This document shows, in pieces, positions 1-7,300 of a DNA stretch of 34,054 bases. The DNA comes from Clostridia bacterium. GTDB lineage: Bacteria; Bacillota; Clostridia; Oscillospirales; CAG-272. The stretch's first letter is position 1, and each line of letters starts with the position of its first letter. The position numbers and the translations under genes were made by a program. The notes beneath the pieces were generated by a model, which had not been told where the DNA came from, did no database searches, and saw nothing but the letters and a program-made list of their open reading frames with translations. The DNA is taken from positions 1-34,054 of the forward strand of contig JAGBBQ010000017.1 in NCBI GenBank assembly GCA_017938425.1, in the 5' to 3' direction.

Positions 1-447
1 ATAATCGTCGAAGCTATCCACGTCAAAATATGCAACGGCAATTCCCATAGCTTCCAGTGTTTCCCTCATCTCAACATTGGAGGCAGTGGACGCGCTTGCG
101 ATAACAAAATCGGGGTCTGCTGATATGAGAAGCTCAAGACTCGGAGAATGCGCGCCGCCGATATTGACGGCATCGTCAAGCGCAAGCCCGAAATCCTCCC
201 AAGCATCCTCAGCAGATGCGCAAAGCTTGCCGCCCGCAAGCATCCAAACGTCCGCGAAGCTTCCAAGAAGGGCGGCAACTCGCTCGGGGGTCTTTTTGAT
301 ATTCACCTCTCGACCGAGGGCATCGGTAAAGACTACCGTATTTTTGTTCTCGTTTTTCGGTTGACCGTTACACGCTGACATAGAAAACAGAACGGCTGTG
401 ATCAACAGAAAAGCGACGATGTTCTTTATTGGTTTTACTTTCTTCAT
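1..447 (-). CDS. ABC transporter substrate-binding lipoprotein, N-terminal 149 residues (cut by window edge)
   Basis: The reading frame runs from ATG at 447 out of the window without a stop. The protein begins with a basic, hydrophobic leader and a lipobox ending MSAC, with the lipidated Cys at residue 26. It continues with VVFTDALGREVNIKKTPERV, typical of the BtuF/FhuD/FepB class of helical-backbone binding proteins that bind siderophores, haem or corrinoids outside the membrane. Later text matches the family too (NIGGAHSPSLELLISADPDFVIA). An AAGAGGA ribosome site lies 3-4 bases before the ATG. It is transcribed divergently from the siroheme protein at 568. The ligand cannot be told from this part; the downstream permease and ATPase, if present, are outside the window. 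Confidence 0.85.
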   Translation of the reverse strand, partial: MKKVKPIKNIVAFLLITAVLFSMSACNGQPKNENKNTVVFTDALGREVNIKKTPERVAALLGSFADVWMLAGGKLCASAEDAWEDFGLALDDAVNIGGAHSPSLELLISADPDFVIASASTASNVEMRETLEAMGIAVAYFDVDSFDDY

Positions 448-450
448 ATA

Positions 451-484
451 TCCTCTTAAATGGCGCATCCTCTTAAATGGCGTA
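451..484. repeat. 17-bp tandem duplication in the leader of the lipoprotein gene
   Basis: The units 451-467 and 468-484 are TCCTCTTAAATGGCGCA and TCCTCTTAAATGGCGTA, differing at one base. On the minus strand each copy carries an AAGAGGA Shine-Dalgarno-like sequence, so the lipoprotein mRNA has two such sites, of which the one nearer the ATG is the functional candidate. Confidence 0.9.
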
Positions 485-553
485 TTTCATTGACAAATCG
501 CGAAAAACGTGATATAATATTATATCATAAAAACAAATGTAAGTCAATGAAAT
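484..553. promoter_or_regulatory. Exactly symmetric bidirectional promoter
   Basis: On the plus strand TTGACA (490-495) and TATAAT (513-518) are 17 bases apart and drive the 568 gene. On the minus strand TTGACT (547-542) and TATAAT (524-519) are also 17 bases apart and drive the lipoprotein gene. Both -10 boxes lie in a perfect 16-bp palindrome (511-526), and both -35 boxes lie in perfect 11-bp inverted arms (484-494 and 543-553). All elements share one dyad centre at 518.5. Polymerase can probably bind in only one direction at a time. The palindrome could also be an operator. Confidence 0.85.
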
Positions 554-567
554 CGAGGTAAACAACA

Positions 568-1497
568 ATGCTTACGAATGAACAAATAACAGGTGTTAAA
601 GGAAGAGGCTTTCTCAGAAACAGAGGAACCGACTGCTTCTCAGGCAGAATCGTTACGGTCGCAGGACTTTTTACTCCCACTGAGCTTCACGCGATCGCCG
701 AATGCTCCGAGAAATACGGCAACGGCAAAGTAATATTTACCGCAAGACTTGCCGCAGAGATTGTTGGAATTCCGTTTGATAAAATTCCCGAAGCGGAAGC
801 CTTTATGGCAGAGCGTGGATTGTATTTTGGCGGCACGGGCGCAAAGGTTCGTCCTATTACCGCTTGTAAAGGCACGACCTGCGTTTACGGAAACATTGAT
901 ACACAGGCACTTGCAAAGGTTATATACGATAAGTTTTACATAGGGATGCGCGACGTGAAGCTTCCGCATAAATTCAAGATCGGAGTAGGCGGCTGTCCGA
1001 ACAGCTGTATGAAGCCGAGTCTTAATGACGTAGGCGTTGAGGGATGCCGTGCGTTCTCTTTTGACAGTGAGCTTTGCCGAGGCTGTAAAAAATGTGCCGT
1101 TGCCGAAAGCTGTCCGACAAAGGCAGTATCCGTTGTTGGCGGAAAGGCGGTTATCGATACGTCTAAATGCACAAGCTGCGGCGTTTGCGTTGGAAAATGT
1201 CCTTTCGGTGCTGTTCCTAAGGAAGCGGCATCGGTCTGCCGTGTCTTTGTGGGTGGAACTTGGGGAAAGACGCAGCGCATGGGAACACTCTTGAATAACG
1301 TATATTCGGCAGACGAAGTTCCCTCTGTTATTGAAAAGGTCATGCTTTGGTATAAGGAAAACGGATATGTCAAGGAGCGTCTTGGTGCAACAGTTGACCG
1401 TATAGGCATGGATGCTCTTGAAGCGGCAATTGCGACGGATGATCTGATCACAAGAAAAGATGACATTTTGGCAAAGCCTCTGCTTGAAAGACAATAA
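568..1497 (+). CDS. Siroheme/4Fe-4S sulfite or nitrite reductase-like protein with C-terminal ferredoxin domain
   Basis: This 309-residue protein has a nitrite/sulfite reductase ferredoxin-like half-domain (about residues 25-85). It is followed by the siroheme-4Fe-4S cysteine set C100-x4-C105 and C143-x3-C147, the latter in GGCPNSCMKP. Two 4Fe-4S ferredoxin motifs follow: C170, C173, C176, C182 and C201, C204, C207, C211, each ending in Cys-Pro. The order resembles the anaerobic sulfite reductase AsrC/DsrA-like small reductases, which reduce sulfite or nitrite in the cytoplasm using low-potential electrons. No AsrA or AsrB partner is visible here. The start at 568 has GAGGT seven bases upstream and a consensus promoter. 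It could equally serve another siroheme-linked redox step, so no gene symbol is given. Confidence 0.8.
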   Translation: MLTNEQITGVKGRGFLRNRGTDCFSGRIVTVAGLFTPTELHAIAECSEKYGNGKVIFTARLAAEIVGIPFDKIPEAEAFMAERGLYFGGTGAKVRPITACKGTTCVYGNIDTQALAKVIYDKFYIGMRDVKLPHKFKIGVGGCPNSCMKPSLNDVGVEGCRAFSFDSELCRGCKKCAVAESCPTKAVSVVGGKAVIDTSKCTSCGVCVGKCPFGAVPKEAASVCRVFVGGTWGKTQRMGTLLNNVYSADEVPSVIEKVMLWYKENGYVKERLGATVDRIGMDALEAAIATDDLITRKDDILAKPLLERQ

Positions 1498-1529
1498 ATA
1501 TTTCTTTGCTTTCTTTAACACAAATTTTG

Positions 1530-1567
1530 AGGGCTGACAGATTGATTTCTGCCGGCCCTGTTTCGTT
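1530..1567 (+). terminator. Probable intrinsic terminator of the siroheme protein gene
   Basis: The 12-bp stem (1530-1541 with 1548-1559, one A-C mismatch and one G-U pair) has a 6-base loop and is followed by GTTTCGTT. The T tract is weak, so termination may be partial. It lies 33 bases after the stop codon. Confidence 0.55.
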
Positions 1568-1736
1568 ATTCGGTCAAAGCTTCGATAGCAATCTGCATAC
1601 CGAGCTTGAAAGCATACTGAAAGATAGCTGCTTCGGCAAGGCTTACGTACTCGTCCCGGCTTCTCACCATCGGCACATAGTCGTTGTCTGTCGCCTTCGG
1701 CACGGCTTTCGGTAAGGACAGAGCGGGCGGTGCGCC
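1566..1736 (-). pseudogene. Short coding-like remnant of an unrecognised small protein
   Basis: The minus-strand frame ending at TAA (1566-1568) reads SLPKAVPKATDNDYVPMVRS and then RDEYVSLAEAAIFQYAFKLG-MQIAIEALTE. The second half looks like a genuine amphipathic helical C-terminus (Phe-x-Tyr-x-Phe-x-Leu-Gly pattern). There is no credible start with a ribosome site; the 5' part runs into the hairpin at 1725-1752. The likeliest reading is a truncated gene end joined to a palindromic repeat. I do not recognise the family with confidence. Confidence 0.35.
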
Positions 1737-1758
1737 CTTCGGCCCACCGCCCTTTTTT
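1725..1758 (+). terminator. Strong stem-loop with T tract, plus strand
   Basis: Perfect 8-bp arms GGGCGGTG (1725-1732) and CACCGCCC (1745-1752) are followed by six T. It has the form of an intrinsic terminator reading rightward, although the nearest intact plus-strand gene ended at 1497. It may be a back-up terminator or part of a repeated palindromic element. Confidence 0.6.
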
Positions 1759-1870
1759 ATTCGTTATTTTGCGGTTCCTTTCATCGCCTATCCTTGCGCT
1801 TGATTATTTTGCTTATCCCTTCTTAAAACCGCCGGAAGATGCGCAAGGCTTTTTTCTTAACAAGTTACCG
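1759..1870. other. Non-coding stretch with an inverted repeat, convergent gene ends
   Basis: I see no gene here. CCTTGCGC (1792-1799) and GCGCAAGG (1841-1848) form an inverted repeat with a 41-base loop, followed on the plus strand by CTTTTTTCTT. It may be a weak terminator, but the loop is long for that. Confidence 0.35.
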
Positions 1871-4246
1871 TCAGGTTGCGGGAACGATGCCGACCGTCTT
1901 GGATACGGTATCGAAAGAAACGTCATAGGTCCCCGTCACGTTGATCAAGATCGCCATATCCATAAACACGCTCGCGATCGCAGGATCGGTGCCCTCCGCG
2001 AGGGCATAATAGGTCTCGTCGCTATTATCCGTGCCGACAACGACCACCATAACCATCTGACCCGCGGTGATCTCTATGCCGGTCTTTACGTACAGATCGC
2101 CGTTTGTATCGTCCCGACTCATCATAAGCGTATTGTTACCGCCGCTTGCCATATCTATAATACCGACAAAGTACATATAGGTGACCGACGGATCGGGCGG
2201 CGGCGTACCACCGGCCGCTTCGATATAGAAATTGCCGCTATTTACGTTATATACGAGGCTGTATTCGCCCGCACGGATGATATAAGCGACCGTGACGCCG
2301 CTCTCCGTATAAAGCCTGACGAGGGATGAATCCATCTCTGCATCGAGAACGAGGGGAAGAGGGCTGCTCCCTGCCCCAAGGAAGGAGATGCTCGTATTCT
2401 CCTCCGCGGTCAGCGTATAGAACACGTTGCCGTCCGCATCGGGGATGAGCGGGATAAAATCGCCGTCCAGCAGCATACTGATGCTTGCCGCAGGTTCCGA
2501 GGAGAGCCGCTCCACCGCAAAGACGTTGTAGGCGGGCAGATAGATCACGAAATATTCGCCGTCCTCCAGCACCTCGATATAATCGCCGTCCACAGTGATG
2601 GCGCCCTCCGTGCCACAGCTGTCCGCAAGATGCTCGCCACCGATAAAGACACTCGCCGTCAGGTTCTCAAGACGGAAGCGCGTGCCTGCCGTAAGCGCGG
2701 CATTGAGCGAATACACGTAGAGTCCCTTCGCATCCACGTACGAAAGAATATCCGAAACGTTCGTCACAGTCTCGTGCTTGAAGTACCAGAGCACCGCCTC
2801 GTATTCCTCCGTGCCTGCGGGGATGCGCATCCCCATCATCGGCGTGCCGTCCTCTGCTCCCTCGGTTACAAGCTCGTACGAAGCGCCGTCCAAGGGCGCA
2901 AATACCTTGGTAAGATACAGCTGACCGTTTCCGTCGGTATCAAACTCCACGCCGTAGCGCGCGGCGTAGTCGATCACGATCTCGCCGTCCGTGCCGCGAT
3001 GGAAATCCCAGGTATTGTACTTATAATCTGCGATAAGATCATCGTAACCGTAGACCGTGCCGCTCACGTTATCAACGATCACGAAGCGATCCCCTACGGC
3101 AAAATTCACGTAGCCGTAGATATAAGCGGTGGTCTCTTCATTGGAATATGTGACGAAATGCATCGGATACTGCACGCCGTTGATCTCGATCACAACGCCC
3201 TCGTACCGATAGCCGCTGATCGAAAGCATCAGGCCGTTCGGCGTGGCATAAAGCGTTACCTCGGCGTCTGCTGCCGTTGTAAGTATCTTACCGTCCGTGC
3301 CGACGTTGCCGTCCGCAAAATACTCGTATCGGATGCTCGCATCGTCGGTCGCACAGAGGGTGATCACGTCGCCCTTTTCTACCGAAAGCCCCGAGAGCGA
3401 CCACAAGACGTGGCTCTCATCCTTTGCATCCAGCGTGAGCGCCGTCGGTGTTCCGTTCACGCAAATGGAAATATTTGTTGACAATTTCGGTATAGTGACC
3501 GTGGCAACCGCATGGTATTGCTCATCGAAATACCCATCGCACCCCTCGCACTGATAGTAGGCGATATTGCCATCCTCCCAAAAGCTCGCATTGTTCGCGT
3601 AATACATCGCGCCGTATGCGTGTGCGCTCTTTGCGATCACGGCCGAGGTAAGCACCTCGTAGTTATCGTTGAAGATGCCGCCGCAGCCCTCGCAAAGATA
3701 ATGCGCAAGGATACCCTCCTCCGTGCAGGTCGCCGCCTTGCCGTCCACTCTCGTATAGGTATGCGTATGCGGCGGTGCCTCGGGCTCGGGCTCGGCAACG
3801 ATGAAGTAGGAAAAGCTGTCGGTCTCAAAGGAGATCCTGCCGTCCTTCACGGTCGGCATAAGCGTCTCGGCGCTGCCGTCTGCCTTGACGTGGAAGAGAA
3901 GATATCCCTCTGCCGTGCCGTCAAAGGGCGCGCTGACCTTCACCTTGCCGCTCGGCTGCACCTCTGTGCCGTCCTTGGTTACCTTAATATCAAAAATACA
4001 GAGAGCGCCTTCCTTGTTGTAGGCCTTATCCGCAATGGCGGCAAGCGCGCTCCTTCCCTCCTCGGATGCCGCCTCGATCACGCGGCTGACGAGCAACGTG
4101 CCCTCCTTGAAGCCGCCGCCCTCTACGGTGAAGCCGTATTCATTCTGCAGCGATTCAAGCGTTCCCTCTCCACCGCCGCAGGCGGTCAGCGAAAGAACAA
4201 GCGATATACATAAAAGAAGCAAAACGAGAAATGATCTTTTTTTCAT
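1871..4246 (-). CDS. Large secreted lipoprotein with Cys/His-rich modules (791 aa)
   Basis: The start at 4246 is chosen over a 28-codon extension because GGAG lies seven bases upstream and the protein then begins with a clean lipoprotein signal (lipobox L-T-A-C, Cys23). Residues about 30-160 form a beta-rich module of the type seen in clostridial surface proteins (VTKDGTEVQPSGKVKVSAPF, then SFSYFIVAEP). Residues about 165-265 hold two Cys-x2-Cys units, each pairing YLCEGCGG or YYQCEGCDGY with nearby His. The rest is a run of beta-sandwich-like repeats with no motif I can name. It lies 98 bases behind the 1825-aa gene on the same strand. Unlike its neighbours it has an N-terminal lipid anchor and no C-terminal membrane segment. 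Its function is unknown; an extracellular binding or adhesive role is inference. Confidence 0.8.
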   Translation of the reverse strand: MKKRSFLVLLLLCISLVLSLTACGGGEGTLESLQNEYGFTVEGGGFKEGTLLVSRVIEAASEEGRSALAAIADKAYNKEGALCIFDIKVTKDGTEVQPSGKVKVSAPFDGTAEGYLLFHVKADGSAETLMPTVKDGRISFETDSFSYFIVAEPEPEAPPHTHTYTRVDGKAATCTEEGILAHYLCEGCGGIFNDNYEVLTSAVIAKSAHAYGAMYYANNASFWEDGNIAYYQCEGCDGYFDEQYHAVATVTIPKLSTNISICVNGTPTALTLDAKDESHVLWSLSGLSVEKGDVITLCATDDASIRYEYFADGNVGTDGKILTTAADAEVTLYATPNGLMLSISGYRYEGVVIEINGVQYPMHFVTYSNEETTAYIYGYVNFAVGDRFVIVDNVSGTVYGYDDLIADYKYNTWDFHRGTDGEIVIDYAARYGVEFDTDGNGQLYLTKVFAPLDGASYELVTEGAEDGTPMMGMRIPAGTEEYEAVLWYFKHETVTNVSDILSYVDAKGLYVYSLNAALTAGTRFRLENLTASVFIGGEHLADSCGTEGAITVDGDYIEVLEDGEYFVIYLPAYNVFAVERLSSEPAASISMLLDGDFIPLIPDADGNVFYTLTAEENTSISFLGAGSSPLPLVLDAEMDSSLVRLYTESGVTVAYIIRAGEYSLVYNVNSGNFYIEAAGGTPPPDPSVTYMYFVGIIDMASGGNNTLMMSRDDTNGDLYVKTGIEITAGQMVMVVVVGTDNSDETYYALAEGTDPAIASVFMDMAILINVTGTYDVSFDTVSKTVGIVPAT

Positions 4247-4261
4247 AACAATCTCCAATCT

Positions 4262-4276
4262 GTCGCCGAAGGCGAC
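4262..4276 (-). other. Mini-hairpin just upstream of the lipoprotein ribosome site
   Basis: A perfect 6-bp stem GTCGCC/GGCGAC with a 3-base loop ends 15 bases before the ATG at 4246. It matches the form and position of the hairpins at 9838, 13287 and 23650. Confidence 0.6.
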
Positions 4277-4306
4277 CGCATAAAAGAAGATGAATTTTTC
4301 GGGAGA

Positions 4307-4336
4307 AGCCCCTCGCCCCGTGAGGGACAAGGGGCT
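4307..4336. terminator. Stem-loop after the 1825-aa gene
   Basis: The arms AGCCCCT (4307-4313) and AGGGGCT (4330-4336) form a hairpin 8 bases after the stop of the large gene. On the minus strand there is no good T run behind it, so it may protect the transcript end or allow partial read-through to the lipoprotein gene rather than terminate. Confidence 0.45.
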
Positions 4337-4344
4337 GAATCCAA

Positions 4345-7300
4345 TTATTTCTTAAAAACCATCAAAAGCTCGGCAAAGCTCTTTTTCTTGATCACGAACC
4401 AGAAGAGAGCAAAGCCGCCGATGCCTGCTACCGCCACGGAGCCGCAGACGATGCCGGCGATCGCGCCTGCGCCGAGTCCACCATCATCGTCAGTAGGAGG
4501 ATTGTCCGCAGGAGGCGTTGTTCCGGGATCGTCGGGATCGTGTGTAGGCATTGCGTAGTCACAAGTGTCGCACTTGTTGTCGCCGTTACCGTCGATGTGA
4601 GCTGCCTTTTCGAGCTGCTGTCCTTCGCAACCTGTGCATTCGTGCCAGTGGTTATCTTCATCAGATTTCCATTCCGACTTCGGTGCGTGAACGTGTCCTT
4701 TTACGGGTTCAATGATGTAACCACAAACCGTACACTTAATAGGATCAGTTTCGGTTGCTTCTGTTCTGTCGGGAGTATGTGAGACAGGAGTGTCGTGCGC
4801 TCCGCAAGAACAGGTATTTGCGTGGCCGTCTGAGCCTTTATATCCGTTTGTGATGTTATAATTGTGAGGTGCAAACTCACCGTACTCTTTTCCGCAGGTA
4901 GCACATTTTGCCTTTTCGGTGCAGGTTGCAGTTCCACCCGCACAAGCAGCAAGCTCGCCATACTCAGCATTGCAAACCTCGCATTTTGCCTTTGCTTGAC
5001 AGGTTGCGCTGCCTCCACTATGAGCCGCCTTGTTTGCCTTGTCGCCACAAGAACACTCATTCCAATGCTCGTTAGCGTCGTTTTTCCATTCAGAGCCGTG
5101 GGTGTGAGGCGTTACGCTGCCGTACGCCGCGTTACATACCGAGCAGATTGCTACGGCAGTACAGGTCGCGCTGCCTCCACTATGAGCCGCCTTGTTTGCC
5201 TTGTCACCGCAAGCGCACTCGTTCCAATGCTCTGACCCGTCGGTCCTCCAATCGGTGCCGTAGTCGTGAACGTGAATGCTTACATACTTATAGCTTTCAA
5301 GGGCAGTCTCCTTGAGGGCGACCGCGCCGCTTCCGTCCTCGTTTACGCTTGCGAGCATTCTATTGTCGCCCGCAACGGTGGGAAGGGTGGGAAGATATTC
5401 ATCCTCATACGCGTCATAGCGCGCAAATGCATATCCGGCAGTCTTTGTTGAAATTTCAAGAGTGCCGCCGCAAACGGTAAGAGCTCCGTCAAGCCACACG
5501 GCAATGCCTACATAGTCCGTACCGATATTGAGGCTGCCGCCGTTCATCGTGAAGCCGTATACCATCATACCGCAGACATTCGCGCCGCGCGCGGTTAACG
5601 TAAGCGCTCCGCCGTTCATCGTGAAGCCGTCTGTCATTATCGGGCACGACGCATTGATTACGGCATTTCCGCCTTGTATTTCAAGGCTTGCATCATACAG
5701 ACAAATACCGCCCTCGGGTGAATTCACTTCAAGCGAGCCGTTACCCTTAATTACGACGTCAGCTCCTTCTACGCAGATAGCTTCCGTGTACTCCGTCCCT
5801 GTTAAGGTAATTTCGTTTTCACCCTCAAGCAGGAGCGTTAAGGTATCCATAAAATCGGGAACAACAAATATTCCATAGAACCATCCGCCATCCTCAAAGC
5901 CCTCGCCCTCGTACTTATAGCCCTTTAAGGTGAGCGTATTCGTTTGGGGATCGTAGGAAACGGTGCCGTCACCGAGAGGATCGGTATAGTTATCCTCGTC
6001 TATCATAACGCCGTCATCCTCGCCGTTGGCAATTACGATACCAAATCTTAGCTTGACGGTAGCCTTTACATATTTATAGGTCTCAAAGGCAGCCTCATCG
6101 AACGCAACCGCGCCGCTGCCGTCCGCGTTTACGCTTGCAGTCACCGTGCCTTCGCCCCAGGCGTCGGGAAGGATGGGAATATGATTGCCCGAATCATAGC
6201 GCACAAATGCATATCCCGCATTCTTGGTTGAGATTTCAAGCGTACCGCCTAAGACCTCAAGACTTGCGCTTGAGGTACCCGCGTAAATACCCTTATCGAC
6301 CGTAGCTATCTTAACGTTACCGCCGTTCATTACGAAATAATACTGAACATACACACCGTAAGCGCTATCGCCGACCGCAGTTACCGTCAGCGCGCCACCC
6401 GCAATCGCGAATGAGGACGTATATATTGCGTAGGTAGCGTTCAAGTTAACGCTTCCGCCCGTCATTTTAAAGTCGTATGCAGACACCGCGCTGAAGGCAT
6501 TTACGGTAATATTACCGCCTTGAACGTTAACGTCACCCCTCACATAAATTCCACCTTCGGGCGAATTCACTTCAAGCGAGCCGTCGCCCTTAATTACGGC
6601 GTCAGCTCCATCTACGCAGATAGCTTCCACGTCCTCGGTCTCCGTTAAGGTAATTTCGTTTTCACCCTCAAGCAGGACGGTTAATGTATTCATATAATTC
6701 GGAAGCGCAAGAATTCCATAACTCCATCCGTCATAGATGAAGCCCTCGCCCTCGTACTTATAGCCCTTCAGGGTGAGCGTATTCGTTTTGGGATCGTAGG
6801 AAACGGTGCCGTCACCGAGGACATCCGCGTAGTTATTCTTGGTTATCATAACGCCGTTATCCTCGCCGTCGGCAATGATGATTCCGTAGCTTTCGGTAAC
6901 CGTCATACTTACGTACTTATAGGTCCCAAGGTCGTCCTCGTTATATACAACCGCCGCGCTGCCGTCCGCGTTTGTACTTGCGGTGGCGTCGGATTTGCCA
7001 CGAATGATGTAATTATAGGGAACGGGACGAGGAGTACCGCTATGCAGATAAGCAAACGTACCGCCTGCTTCGCCCGCGGAAATTTCAAGCGTACCGCTCT
7101 TGATATAAGGCTCGTTGTAAGGCCCATTCTCTCTTACGAAAATGCCGAAGTCCCTGGCAATTATCTTCAGGCTGCCGCCGTCCATTCCGAAGCGGCTTTC
7201 GTTCGTCTCTAAATAAATACCTATGCCAAAGCCGTCTATTTCAACAACCGTGTCCTCGCCACTGATTATAACGTCAGCGTCGCTTGCAAAAATGCCGTAG

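Noticed and set aside
640-1521. 293-aa minus-strand open frame over the siroheme gene
   Set aside because: Antisense shadow with no ribosome site; the plus strand carries the conserved Cys motifs.
1792-1868. Relic membrane-anchor tail after the lipoprotein stop (minus-strand VKKKALRIFRRF)
   Set aside because: Only about 12 residues with a stop just upstream; too short to separate from chance.
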